DNA from: a virus
DNA: 64,000 nt
Virus record (IMG/VR): IMGVR_UViG_3300024999_000075
Location: 17,255 to 81,254 of that record
Reading direction: 5' to 3' (one strand)
The translations under genes were made by a program, and so were the position numbers. Numbering within the stretch: the stretch's first letter is position 1; the number at the start of each line of letters is the position of its first letter. Below are positions 22,858 through 30,766 of the stretch, one piece after another. The notes below the pieces were generated by a model that was given only the letters and a program-made list of their open reading frames with translations, ran no database searches and was not told the DNA's origin.

Positions 22858-25790
22858 TTAAGTGGATTGTTACAATACTGATCACTCTTATTCAGTCATC
22901 GGCATTTGCCGTTACGGTGCCACTAACAGTCCAGGAGCGATATAGCACAAACAGGACGGATGCACATATCACCTATGGTGTTCCATTCGCCAAGGGCGAC
23001 AATATCCTGTCAACCGCGAATCTTGGAATAGCCGGGGAAGATGCACAGTTCAGGGTTTTATCTCGGTATGATGGCCCTCCGACCGACACAGACAAGCCAA
23101 TCAGGATGGTGCTGGTTGACTTTCAAGATTCGATTGTTGCGGATGCGGCCAATAGCTATACTCTGAGCGATTCAGGCCAGGGAGCGGTAGCGGGGAATGA
23201 TCTTGCTATTGATCGCTCAACATACGTGGAGATTGATACCGGAGCTGTCAATGCCAGGATCAGTAAAACTTCTGGTAATATTTTTGAAAATATTTGGATA
23301 GGTGGTGTTGCCGCCATATCATCCCCGACAGCGGATAAGTGGGTAATCGTTTATAACAGCACTACATATTTCTCTTCTCCGACAGCGATAACCATCGAGG
23401 AAAACGGCCCCCTTCGCTGCGTCGTGAAGGTCGATGGGGTGTTTAAGGATGCCACTAACAATAGCTTAATTCCACCAGTGACCAGGATCGGCGAGACTCC
23501 TGACACACCGATCAAATATACCATTAGATATACCGCCTATAAAAACAAAGGGTACATCAAACTCCAGGCTACATTGCGCAACGAGAATCTTGGCTGGGCC
23601 TATAATTCAGCCCAAGCGACTCACAACATAAGCATCACCGAATCATACCTCAAAACAACCATGGATGGGCTTGCAAGCTCAAAAACTGTGGCCTTCAGCG
23701 GGTACAGTGATTCGACGACATCCGATACATACGAGCTATTGCAACAGGAAACATCTGACGGCACAGCACAATCCTATACGTGGGCGTATGCAATTAATAA
23801 AAACGCCTCTCCGGTCGCAACCGGAACCAAATATGATAGCTATGCGGACCTGCGAGATGCCCAAATAGGTTTAATGGTTGCAGACAGATGGTTCTGGCAG
23901 AATCATCCCATTGGAATCACGATATCAGGGAACCAAATAAAATTTAACCTTTGGCCCGATACCGGGACCGCTCATCGCATTATCGGCGGTATCTGGAAAA
24001 CGCACGAACTCTTGTATTATTTTCACGGAACCGACGCCTCTTTTGATGACGAGTTGGCGCATATTAAGAAAAGACTCATCGCCAGGGCATCGGACGAGTA
24101 TTACGCTAATACAAATTTTGTCTGGGGGATGTTACCAGAAACAATAACATCAAACTATACGTTTCCCGCCGGGGAGCATTTTCAGTATGTGATTGACGCC
24201 CAGGCTCAATATCATAGAGCACTGTTTGACGCGGATTATATTGATCCTGGCAACACCTACACGCCGAACACATTCGATATGTTGCGAGATGGGCGTATGG
24301 TCAAACTGACAGCGGCACCGATATATTCGACATGGTACGGATGGCTGGAGTTCGGTGCGATGCCGTTGACGGCTGGGTATGGGTATCATAATCAGCATTA
24401 TGATTACACCTTCCTTGCGCTGTCTGGTTTTTTGAGATTCGACGACTACAACATGCTTGATATCGCGGAAGAATTACTGCAACACAAGGCTGATATTATA
24501 ACCATACATGATCCTGACGCGCCAAGTACAGACGCAGGATACGGCTATCACGGAGGGCAGAGATACGAGACCGATTCGCTGTTTTCGTACTATGCGGATT
24601 ACAGCATTAGCGGAAAATCCGATCCGAGAAAATCAGGCCATGCGTGGTCAAAGGGGATGCAGCTACAGTACTTATTGACCGGCAACCAACTGTACCTCGA
24701 TGTCGTCGAGCAAATGGGGTTGCATATCCGCAGGCAGCACCAGACTCCAATGTTTAAAACTGCTGAGACTCGTAATCAGTTTCGGGGTATTGACATACTC
24801 GTCAACGAATATCAACTCACCGGGAACCCGTCCGATATTGATGCAGCATGGGATTTACTGGAAAATTCCCTACTGATTGCCGAGGGCGGGGATTGCACGA
24901 ACAGAGACGTATTTACAACCTGCACACCTGATGACACGGCTGGATGGATACCTAACGGGTATGTCAACCAGTATGATTTTGGGGTTGGCGGTGATGCCTG
25001 GATGGTCGAGCCTTTGCTGAAATTTTATTATCTATTGCTGAGCGAAGGAGAGACAACAAAGGCCAGTACTCTCAAGGATTTTTTCCTGCGCTGGGCACCG
25101 ATCATCGAGACGATGATCAACATCGAGGGCGACCAGGGGACATACAGATACGATAACGCTGAGTACATGCCGTATGTCGGCAGAATCGGCTACTATGTCG
25201 GTGTTGGCTATTCGACCTACGGGACCAATTACACCAATATCAACTACGCATATTTGCAACCATATTCGGAACTGTTCACCTTCCTGTACTTGAACGCGCC
25301 GAGCAACAACCAGCATTATCTAGATGTTGCGATGAACATCGAAAAGGACTGCCGAATTTACACATCAACAGCCGATGTTTTTTATCCTGTATCTGACGAT
25401 ACTATTGCAAAGATCGGAGGGTTTCAAACCGCTCAGTCCATTACTTCAGGATCGTTTAAAATACCAAAATTCCTGACGAAATCAACATTACTGTTGCGGA
25501 CCATATCAGGGCTGAGTGCGGTGCCGGATGATCCAGTGTGTGATTCGAGCCACCTGTCGCTGTGCGCATCGGAAAACTGTGCCGGGGCTGGGGGAAATTG
25601 GTGTACCGATGTTTGCCAAGTGGCAGCCTGCGAGGCAGAACCGACCTGCGCTGACCTAACTCAAAACGGCGATGAAACGGGGATCGACTGTGGCGGTTCA
25701 TGCCCTAATGACTGTTCCGCGCCCGCAGGGTGGCGATCAGTGTTTATGATTAATGGCGATGCTGTCCAACTTATTGAGGAAACACCATAA
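22854..25790 (+). CDS. Secreted PcRGLX/YetA-like polysaccharide lyase (depolymerase)
   Basis: Protein of 978 aa. A signal peptide (MIKWIVTILITLIQSSAFA) precedes VPLTVQERYSTNRTDAHITYGVPFAKGD, the opening pattern of the PcRGLX/YetA-like RIFT-barrel domain of exo-rhamnogalacturonan-lyase-type proteins. A large aromatic alpha-toroid-like region (about 380-860: WFWQNHP, GGIWKTHELLYYFHG, YGYHNQHYDY) follows. About 905-955 is Cys-rich and contains TQNGDETGIDCGGSCPNDC. It probably degrades host surface or capsular polysaccharide. Because it has a Sec signal it may be exported by the infected cell rather than built into virions. Codon use looks more GC-rich than neighbours, hinting at transfer. Confidence 0.6.
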   Translation: MIKWIVTILITLIQSSAFAVTVPLTVQERYSTNRTDAHITYGVPFAKGDNILSTANLGIAGEDAQFRVLSRYDGPPTDTDKPIRMVLVDFQDSIVADAANSYTLSDSGQGAVAGNDLAIDRSTYVEIDTGAVNARISKTSGNIFENIWIGGVAAISSPTADKWVIVYNSTTYFSSPTAITIEENGPLRCVVKVDGVFKDATNNSLIPPVTRIGETPDTPIKYTIRYTAYKNKGYIKLQATLRNENLGWAYNSAQATHNISITESYLKTTMDGLASSKTVAFSGYSDSTTSDTYELLQQETSDGTAQSYTWAYAINKNASPVATGTKYDSYADLRDAQIGLMVADRWFWQNHPIGITISGNQIKFNLWPDTGTAHRIIGGIWKTHELLYYFHGTDASFDDELAHIKKRLIARASDEYYANTNFVWGMLPETITSNYTFPAGEHFQYVIDAQAQYHRALFDADYIDPGNTYTPNTFDMLRDGRMVKLTAAPIYSTWYGWLEFGAMPLTAGYGYHNQHYDYTFLALSGFLRFDDYNMLDIAEELLQHKADIITIHDPDAPSTDAGYGYHGGQRYETDSLFSYYADYSISGKSDPRKSGHAWSKGMQLQYLLTGNQLYLDVVEQMGLHIRRQHQTPMFKTAETRNQFRGIDILVNEYQLTGNPSDIDAAWDLLENSLLIAEGGDCTNRDVFTTCTPDDTAGWIPNGYVNQYDFGVGGDAWMVEPLLKFYYLLLSEGETTKASTLKDFFLRWAPIIETMINIEGDQGTYRYDNAEYMPYVGRIGYYVGVGYSTYGTNYTNINYAYLQPYSELFTFLYLNAPSNNQHYLDVAMNIEKDCRIYTSTADVFYPVSDDTIAKIGGFQTAQSITSGSFKIPKFLTKSTLLLRTISGLSAVPDDPVCDSSHLSLCASENCAGAGGNWCTDVCQVAACEAEPTCADLTQNGDETGIDCGGSCPNDCSAPAGWRSVFMINGDAVQLIEETP

Positions 25791-25989
25791 AAAGTCGGTA
25801 CAGCCGGTGACTGATAAGAAACTACTATCGAGCAAAATGAAAATAACATTAATAATAGTGACATTGTTTATCATTATCTCTGCGTGTTTACACCAGTGGC
25901 ACCAAGCTGTAGTAGCGCAAGATCTACATGATACCCTACAACTGAAAGCCTACTATGAGCGGATGGCCAGGGAGTATCCCGCCCAATGA
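25753..25989 (+). CDS. Small membrane protein, possible spanin
   Basis: Protein of 78 aa (ATG 25753, inside the lyase gene) or 50 aa (ATG 25837). One hydrophobic segment, ITLIIVTLFIIISACL, then a hydrophilic helix QDLHDTLQLKAYYERMAREY. With the later start, ISAC could be a lipobox; with the earlier start the segment is a signal anchor as in inner-membrane spanins. No good ribosome site exists for either. It overlaps the endolysin start by ATGA, which supports a role in lysis. Confidence 0.45.
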   Translation: MAMLSNLLRKHHKKSVQPVTDKKLLSSKMKITLIIVTLFIIISACLHQWHQAVVAQDLHDTLQLKAYYERMAREYPAQ

Positions 25990-26492
25990 CAGAACAAGAT
26001 AAAAAACTCCTGGCCTTCACCTTCATGTATGATCACGAAGGTGGGACCAGTTATGATGTCAATGATCGTGGTGGTCTTACGAGATTCGGTATCTGCAAGA
26101 AACAGTACCCGGATGTGGACATAGCCAATCTTACCAAAGAACTAGCTGATCAGATCTATACCAGAGACTACTGGCTAAAGAACAAATGTCACCTGATGCC
26201 TGCTCCCATAGCCATAGTTGTATTTGATTCCTCTGTTAACTGTGGTGTTGGCTCCGGCGCGACCTGGCTCCAAAAAGCTATTAACTCTCAGGGTGACAAT
26301 ATTAAAGTGGATGGTGTAATAGGACCAATGACTCTAGCCAAATTAGACAGTTGTAACCCTCACAATATAGCTGGTAAGATAATAGCTTATCGTCTTAGAA
26401 GATACTCCAAACTCATCTCCAGAGATCCCAGTCAGAGGGGGTTTATAACTAGCTGGATAAACAGAGCTGCTGACCTTCTTGAATATATTTAG
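25986..26492 (+). CDS. Endolysin, GH108-type muramidase
   Basis: Protein of 168 aa with DHEGGTSYDVNDRGGLTRFGIC at the N-terminus; the Glu of HEGG (E18) is the catalytic acid of glycoside hydrolase family 108 (the ZliS/secretion-activator type). The C-terminal part (DGVIGPMTLAKLDSCNP, then YRLRRYSKLISRDPSQRGFITSWINRA) matches the peptidoglycan-binding segment of this family. No signal peptide, so release depends on a holin. Length is normal for the family. Confidence 0.88.
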   Translation: MTEQDKKLLAFTFMYDHEGGTSYDVNDRGGLTRFGICKKQYPDVDIANLTKELADQIYTRDYWLKNKCHLMPAPIAIVVFDSSVNCGVGSGATWLQKAINSQGDNIKVDGVIGPMTLAKLDSCNPHNIAGKIIAYRLRRYSKLISRDPSQRGFITSWINRAADLLEYI

Positions 26493-26521
26493 TTGTATTG
26501 TGGGCAAGTCTCTGGTAGTAT
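26493..26521 (+). promoter_or_regulatory. Possible promoter before the metallophosphoesterase gene
   Basis: TTGTAT, a 17-nt spacer and TAGTAT in the short gap between endolysin and phosphoesterase. Moderate consensus match only. Confidence 0.3.
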
Positions 26522-26538
26522 TAAATAAAACTTGAGAC

Positions 26539-27399
26539 ATGATGAGAAAACATTTAGTCATCCCTGACACTCAGATCACGCCCACCTCCCCTAAAGACCA
26601 CCTCTCCTGGATCGGTCAGTACATCCTTGAAAAGAAGCCTGATGTCATAGTCAACCTTGGAGACTTTGCTGATATGGAAAGTCTCTCCAGCTACGACAAA
26701 GGTAAGCTTAAGGCTGAGGGCAAAAGATACAAGAAAGATATTGAAGCTGCCAAGGAAGGCATGGAGCTTCTGCTTGGCCCTATGCGTAGGTATAATGCCA
26801 GGAGGAAGACGTGCAAGAAGAAAGGGTATAACCCTGAAATGCACCTAACTATTGGTAATCATGAACAAAGAATCACAAGGGCTGTTGAGTCTGATGCTGC
26901 TATGGAAGGCTTCATGTCTATTGATGATCTTGAGTATGAGAAATTTGGCTGGCAAGTACACCCTTTCTTGGAAATTGTTGAATTAGATGGAATTAGTTAT
27001 TCTCACTACTTTTATAACCCCTTATCCGGTCGCCCTTATGGAGGATATTCAATTGACACTATGCTCAAAAATCTCGGCTTCAGTTTCGTACAGGGGCATA
27101 GACAACAGTATCTAGTAGGTAATAGATCACTCAATAACGGACGAATAATTCGCGGTTTAATCAATGGTTCCGCGTACTTACACAATGAGGATTATCGTGG
27201 GCCTCAAGCTAACGGGGAAATGAGAGCAGTTTTTCTCCTGCATGAAGTAGACGAAGGTAATTACATGCTCACCGAAATCTCCCTCGATTTTCTGTGTAGG
27301 AAGTATGAGGGAGTCCATCTGTGGCAGTTCATGAAAAATAAATATCCAGAGATATACAAGCAGTCACCTTGGATGGTAAGGCAGGAGACTAGAAGTTGA
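26539..27399 (+). CDS. Calcineurin-like metallophosphoesterase
   Basis: Protein of 286 aa with the ordered metal-binding motifs of the family: D-x-Q (DTQ near 10), GD (NLGDFAD, about 40), GNHE (about 107) and a late GH (FVQGHRQ, about 193). The substrate cannot be told; phage members have been linked to phosphodiester or phosphoprotein hydrolysis. It is the last rightward gene; its stop lies in the terminator stem. Two ATGs in tandem start it; TTGAGAC precedes. Confidence 0.8.
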   Translation: MMRKHLVIPDTQITPTSPKDHLSWIGQYILEKKPDVIVNLGDFADMESLSSYDKGKLKAEGKRYKKDIEAAKEGMELLLGPMRRYNARRKTCKKKGYNPEMHLTIGNHEQRITRAVESDAAMEGFMSIDDLEYEKFGWQVHPFLEIVELDGISYSHYFYNPLSGRPYGGYSIDTMLKNLGFSFVQGHRQQYLVGNRSLNNGRIIRGLINGSAYLHNEDYRGPQANGEMRAVFLLHEVDEGNYMLTEISLDFLCRKYEGVHLWQFMKNKYPEIYKQSPWMVRQETRS

Positions 27400-27426
27400 G
27401 GGGAGTATTCCCTCCCCTCAAATTTT
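27396..27426. terminator. Bidirectional terminator separating the two gene blocks
   Basis: A perfect 10-bp stem (TTGAGGGGAG / CTCCCCTCAA) with a 6-nt loop and flanking A/T-rich ends, positioned between the last rightward gene and the last leftward gene. The remaining bases to 27459 hold nothing recognisable. Confidence 0.85.
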
Positions 27427-27459
27427 AATCAGTCTACTTGGATGAAACGGAGGGAGGCT

Positions 27460-27996
27460 TTAGCGAAGTAACCCCTCCTTAATCAGCTGTCTCTTCATGT
27501 ATTCTAATCCACCTGTATTATCTATCACAATGTCTCCAGGCATCACCTTGACTCCTCTCTCAGACTTGTGGTTGAGAAACCTCTCCCACCACTTTTTCTT
27601 GTAAACTTTACCACCTTTTCTTCCTGTGATGTGTACTACAACCCCTCCCATATCCCTTGCTAACTGTGCTTCAGTAGGGAAGCGGCAGTCATCAATAGCA
27701 TGATTGCCAGAGAATCTCTCAATATCAACCTTCATCAGGTGCTCCCACAATCCTGGTACAGTCTTCCTCACAAATTCAGTTCCGAACTGCTGCATGACGC
27801 TCCTTGGAGATACTCCATAGCGGGGGTCGATTGCCTCCTTCCCCTCCCATGTTTTCAGTTGATGATCAGAGAAATCAAAGAGATCCTTCAAACATTTCTT
27901 GAGGGGTGTAGCAAATGAAACCACCCTATAATTTCCAAGCATCCTGGCAGCTGTGGTCTTGCCACACCCTTTTGGTCCTGTAAAAGCTACTATCAT
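27460..27996 (-). CDS. Deoxynucleoside monophosphate kinase
   Basis: Protein of 178 aa with a Walker A loop GPKGCGKTT (7-15), a DLFDFSDHQLKTWEGKE segment and HAIDDCRFPTEA, the pattern of phage T4 gp1/T5-type dNMP kinases that phosphorylate dNMPs (including modified ones) to feed phage DNA synthesis. It is the last gene of the leftward operon, coupled by ATGA to a 51-aa gene. A link to the TS-like enzyme at 47.4-48.1 kb is plausible, since such kinases supply modified nucleotides. Confidence 0.8.
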   Translation of the reverse strand: MIVAFTGPKGCGKTTAARMLGNYRVVSFATPLKKCLKDLFDFSDHQLKTWEGKEAIDPRYGVSPRSVMQQFGTEFVRKTVPGLWEHLMKVDIERFSGNHAIDDCRFPTEAQLARDMGGVVVHITGRKGGKVYKKKWWERFLNHKSERGVKVMPGDIVIDNTGGLEYMKRQLIKEGLLR

Positions 27997-28148
27997 TTCT
28001 TTTCTTTCTCCTCTACTAACTCTATTATCTTCTGAGCAACTTCTTCAAGATTGACGAGGTCATGGCAAGGCCCGCTCCAATTATGGCCTTCATCTATTTC
28101 TATCCACTTATAAATACACCTTGCTATCTCATCTACTGTTACTTTCAT
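27993..28148 (-). CDS. Small acidic protein (51 aa), unknown
   Basis: MKVTVDEIARCIYKW start, then DEGHNWSGPCHDLVNLEEVAQK and a charged end. Strong GGGGGAGAA ribosome site; the stop overlaps the dNMP kinase start by ATGA. Two Cys and two His might bind metal. No family recognised. Confidence 0.65.
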   Translation of the reverse strand: MKVTVDEIARCIYKWIEIDEGHNWSGPCHDLVNLEEVAQKIIELVEEKEKK

Positions 28149-28294
28149 TTCTCCCCCTTCGGATACATCTCATCAACTGTTGTCAAGAAAGATGAGTAGT
28201 CATCTTTATCTAGCCAGAACTCACCATGTTCGCCAATGAACAGAATTGCCTTCAGGGTTTCAATTTCTTCTAAGTCTAAGTCAGTTACCATCAT
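28145..28294 (-). CDS. Small acidic protein (49 aa), unknown
   Basis: Starts at tandem ATGs after GGTGGGGA. Leu/Glu-rich helix (LDLEEIETLKAILF) followed by GEHGEFWLDKDDYSSFL. Coupled to its downstream neighbour by a 4-bp overlap. Unrecognised. Confidence 0.6.
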   Translation of the reverse strand: MMVTDLDLEEIETLKAILFIGEHGEFWLDKDDYSSFLTTVDEMYPKGEK

Positions 28295-28454
28295 TCCCCA
28301 CCTCCACCAGTTTCATCAATCTCTTCTCAGCCAGCACCAAACACCCATAGACTTCAAGAATCTTCTCATGTTCTTTAGGTGGTATCTTAGCTGTCCTTCC
28401 GATGTCGGAAGCCATCATCTTCGCCGAAGTTATTTTAATGAGTAAGTCTTTCAT
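28281..28454 (-). CDS. Small basic protein (57 aa), unknown
   Basis: MKDLLIKITSAKMMASDIGR start; helical, with Lys-rich PPKEHEKILEVYG and LAEKRLMKLVEVG. A weak GGGG lies before the ATG. It overlaps the next gene by 14 bp. Unrecognised. Confidence 0.6.
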   Translation of the reverse strand: MKDLLIKITSAKMMASDIGRTAKIPPKEHEKILEVYGCLVLAEKRLMKLVEVGNDGN

Positions 28455-28633
28455 ATAAACCCCTTTTCAATAGCTACCCATTCAGGGATAGAGATCTCAA
28501 CGCCAAAGACTTCATCGTCTTCTATCTCTTCTTCAATGAGACTTCTTGGTATCCAATCTTGGACATCGCCATCGTCTACATAAACAGCTCCCTTACTTCT
28601 CCGGATGATATCTACAGTGATTTCAACTCTCAT
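28451..28633 (-). CDS. Small phage protein (60 aa), unknown
   Basis: Strand-rich protein with RSKGAVYVDDGDVQDWIPRSLIEEEIEDDE, resembling a short phage family in which a 'W(L/I)P(K/R)S' motif follows a charged turn. The function of that family is not known to me. Coupled on both sides. Confidence 0.65.
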   Translation of the reverse strand: MRVEITVDIIRRSKGAVYVDDGDVQDWIPRSLIEEEIEDDEVFGVEISIPEWVAIEKGFI

Positions 28634-28787
28634 CTTCAGTCTCCTTGATTACACCCCAATAAATAAAGCCACAATTCTCTTCCCTACACAGGCTAGTTTC
28701 ATTCTCCCAGCTAGGATGGACAACTAGGCATCTTCCTGACCTTCTCCAAGGACAATCCACTGATTTTTCTTCAAAGTTTTTAAGCAT
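28623..28787 (-). CDS. Small Cys-rich protein (54 aa), putative zinc ribbon
   Basis: Four cysteines (C12, C20, C34, C39: DCPW ... GRC ... LCREENC) in a spacing that could bind zinc. GAGGT lies upstream. It overlaps the following gene by 11 bp. Confidence 0.55.
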   Translation of the reverse strand: MLKNFEEKSVDCPWRRSGRCLVVHPSWENETSLCREENCGFIYWGVIKETEDES

Positions 28788-28800
28788 TTTCTATAACCTC

Positions 28801-29706
28801 TCAATATTTAGTTATATCGTTAATATCGCGCATCCCCTTAGCAATTGGCTGGCGGGGAGCATTGATGCTTCCGTATTTCTGATACTTATAAGTCCACAGA
28901 CTGCCCATGAACTTATTCTGATTGTCCCAGATATATTTACGGACATTATCCGTCAAGCCTATGCCTGTACCAATGGCAAATGGCTCATCCCATAGAGCTG
29001 ACTTGACCACCAAGGCACCAAGAGTTCCTTTACCGACCTTGTTCTCCTTATGGGCTGATCTGACATTCAATCCTAATTCGTTAGTATAAACTTCATTGCC
29101 ATTGAGCATCTGCTCCTCAAAGCCTATCACCACACACTCGTCATCTTCTACAGGTTTTCTCTTGAATATATTCATCTCTTTGAATGTACACCTGCCTTGT
29201 TTGTATCGCCCCTCTCTGGTCCTGATCATGCCACCTTCGTAATCGTTGTCCACACACCACTGAGTAAAATCTATGACAGCTTGAGGATCTCCCAACAGCT
29301 TTTGTTCAAGCACTTGTACTCCAGGAGGGAGGATACTTTCATTCAGCAGATCTAATCTCACCCCATATGGCAAACTCAAGTCACAAGCTATATTGTCAAA
29401 TACATAGAAAGTAAAGTCAGGTTCTCCAACCTTACGCCTTACTGGTCCGGTAGTATTGTTGAAAACATCTGGATCATTGGGAGCACCTACAATTAACTCC
29501 CCATCCAGACCACTGTATTCTGGTTGGGATAAGATGCCTTGAATGTAGTCATTTGTTATCTTCTTCATTGAAGAGGTAAAAGCACCATTCATAGTTGTGC
29601 ATCGGTAACCATCAAGCTTGACACTCCCGTAAACTGGATATGGTAGCATGTCTAACTGCTCATCAGTGATACTGGTACTCGGTGCCTTCATGGGTTTCTT
29701 GATCAT
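28801..29706 (-). CDS. ATP-dependent DNA ligase
   Basis: Protein of 301 aa from the ATG at 29706, which follows GGAGGAGAA. Nucleotidyltransferase motifs appear in order: motif I KLDGYR with the adenylated Lys at residue 30, DGELI (motif III), FYVFDNI (IIIa), EGGMIRT (IV) and FKRKPVEDDECVV (V), then an OB-fold-like end. It seals nicks during replication and recombination. A longer frame reading back to 29931 runs through a terminator hairpin and is not credible. Confidence 0.9.
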   Translation of the reverse strand: MIKKPMKAPSTSITDEQLDMLPYPVYGSVKLDGYRCTTMNGAFTSSMKKITNDYIQGILSQPEYSGLDGELIVGAPNDPDVFNNTTGPVRRKVGEPDFTFYVFDNIACDLSLPYGVRLDLLNESILPPGVQVLEQKLLGDPQAVIDFTQWCVDNDYEGGMIRTREGRYKQGRCTFKEMNIFKRKPVEDDECVVIGFEEQMLNGNEVYTNELGLNVRSAHKENKVGKGTLGALVVKSALWDEPFAIGTGIGLTDNVRKYIWDNQNKFMGSLWTYKYQKYGSINAPRQPIAKGMRDINDITKY

Positions 29707-29726
29707 TTCTATTCTCCTCCACGGTT

Positions 29727-29767
29727 TAAAAAGAAAAAGCCTGAAACGGACTACCCGTTTCAGGCTT
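29727..29767 (-). terminator. Rho-independent terminator upstream of the ligase gene
   Basis: A perfect 13-bp stem (29767-29755 and 29749-29737) with a 5-nt loop and a T-rich tail on the minus strand. It ends the short RNA and any read-through from the genes to the right. Confidence 0.85.
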
Positions 29768-29817
29768 GCAGGATTTTTATCACCGCAGCCCGATGAGAGT
29801 CTGTTACCACAGTGATA
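29728..29817 (-). ncRNA. Short structured RNA, or attenuated leader of the ligase gene
   Basis: Between the promoter at 29824-29852 and the ligase ribosome site lies an RNA of about 90 nt with two hairpins. The first has arms TTTATCAC/GTGATAAA (29819-29812, 29783-29776) enclosing 28 nt. The second is a 13-bp stem AAGCCTGAAACGG/CCGTTTCAGGCTT. A run TTTTTCTTTTT follows. No ORF lies within it. Transcripts would either stop here as a small RNA or read on into the ligase. No known RNA family is recognised. Confidence 0.6.
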
Positions 29818-29823
29818 AATATT

Positions 29824-29852
29824 TATATAGCCTAAGGCCAAACTAATGTCAA
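29824..29852 (-). promoter_or_regulatory. Strong sigma70-type promoter
   Basis: On the minus strand: TTGACA (29852-29847), a 17-nt spacer and TATATA (29829-29824). This is the best consensus match in the window. The -35 box overlaps the TGA stop of the OrfA-like gene. Predicted start of transcription is near 29817. Confidence 0.75.
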
Positions 29853-30238
29853 GCTTTTTTAACTTGCTCCATCTCAATCGTAAGCTGGCCAATCTTCTTA
29901 TATAGTGCGCCAAGCTGCTCATCACAATCACATCCTGGAGCTGGGTCTTCAGCTTTGGCGAAGATCTCGTGTAGCCTGTCTATAGCCTCCTTCTTCCAGG
30001 TACTTACTGTCACCGGGTGGATGTCATGTTCAGTTGCGATTTCAGCTATAGTGGTTGCTCCTATCAGTGCTTGGATGGCCACATCCGCCTTGAACTTCGC
30101 TGGGTATCTGGCTCGTTTTCTAGTTGTTGTCTCCATGGTTGTCTCCTCCATCTGGGGTTGTTTACTCGGCCTATAACATTCACAATGGTAAGACTTGTGA
30201 ACATTACAGTACCCACTACTATCAACTATATCAGTCAT
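29849..30238 (-). CDS. IS3-family OrfA-like helix-turn-helix protein
   Basis: Protein of 129 aa. Residues about 40-129 match the transposase OrfA of IS3-type elements: RYPAKFKADVAIQALIGATT, IAEIATEHDIHPVTVSTWKK, and the closing LGALYKKIGQLTIEMEQ. There is no OrfB, no inverted repeat, and the gene sits inside the phage operon with ATGA coupling, so it looks domesticated as a DNA-binding protein. The N-terminal 30 residues (YCNVHKSYHCECYR) have Cys/His that may bind zinc. Known OrfA proteins bind element ends. Confidence 0.7.
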   Translation of the reverse strand: MTDIVDSSGYCNVHKSYHCECYRPSKQPQMEETTMETTTRKRARYPAKFKADVAIQALIGATTIAEIATEHDIHPVTVSTWKKEAIDRLHEIFAKAEDPAPGCDCDEQLGALYKKIGQLTIEMEQVKKA

Positions 30239-30504
30239 TCATTCTCCTCCTTCAGTCCCTCTCTAATAGTCCATGCTAAACCAAGGACGTATCTGTCACT
30301 GACAGGCTTCTTGTTTATCAGCCGGTTAAGTGTTCCTGAACACACCTCAGCCAGCCTGTTACTTTCAATAGCACAGCTGGCGAAGGCACCGTGCCATTTC
30401 ATTAGCTCTTCAAGCGGGAGGCTCCTTACAAAGTCTAATGCCTCTAGTGCTGCTGGATGTGGCTCACCTGTAAGGAGTGTGGATTTGTCTTCAGTCATGT
30501 TCAT
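30235..30504 (-). CDS. Hypothetical protein (89 aa)
   Basis: Helical protein with ALEALDFVRSLPLEELMKWHG and SDRYVLGLAWTIREGLKEE. The ATG at 30504 overlaps the previous stop (ATGA); a second ATG two codons later is equally possible. No family recognised. Confidence 0.65.
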   Translation of the reverse strand: MNMTEDKSTLLTGEPHPAALEALDFVRSLPLEELMKWHGAFASCAIESNRLAEVCSGTLNRLINKKPVSDRYVLGLAWTIREGLKEENE

Positions 30505-30755
30505 TTTCCTTCTGGTTGGCTAGGAGATGTTCCGTTTACCACATCATCTAAGATTATAGGCATGACAGCATCAGCAAATCTCTCTGCCTCCCACACTGAC
30601 TTACATCTATTCACCAGATGTGGATATGTAATACTATTAAACTCAGCTGTTTCAAAGTTTGGGTTTCTTTCTCCGTGAATTACTCCTCCGCGAAAGCCAC
30701 AAATCAAACCAAATACAATGCCCGTTAATAGTAGTGCATACTCTCTTCCAGTCAT
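30501..30755 (-). CDS. Small protein with an N-terminal membrane anchor (84 aa)
   Basis: One hydrophobic segment at about 6-22 (YALLLTGIVFGLICGFRGG), then a soluble part rich in Glu/Asn. Likely inner-membrane anchored with the C-terminus in the cytoplasm or periplasm. Unknown role. Confidence 0.6.
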   Translation of the reverse strand: MTGREYALLLTGIVFGLICGFRGGVIHGERNPNFETAEFNSITYPHLVNRCKSVWEAERFADAVMPIILDDVVNGTSPSQPEGK

Positions 30756-30766
30756 ATTTCAATCAC

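Noticed and set aside
29707-29931. Extension of the ligase reading frame upstream to 29931
   Set aside because: It runs through a promoter, two hairpins and a terminator, encodes no ligase-like residues, and a GGAGGAGAA site with ATG lies at 29706 before the conserved part.
29849-30238. Active IS3 insertion sequence
   Set aside because: Only an OrfA-like part is present, with no OrfB frame, no terminal inverted repeats and tight coupling to neighbouring phage genes.
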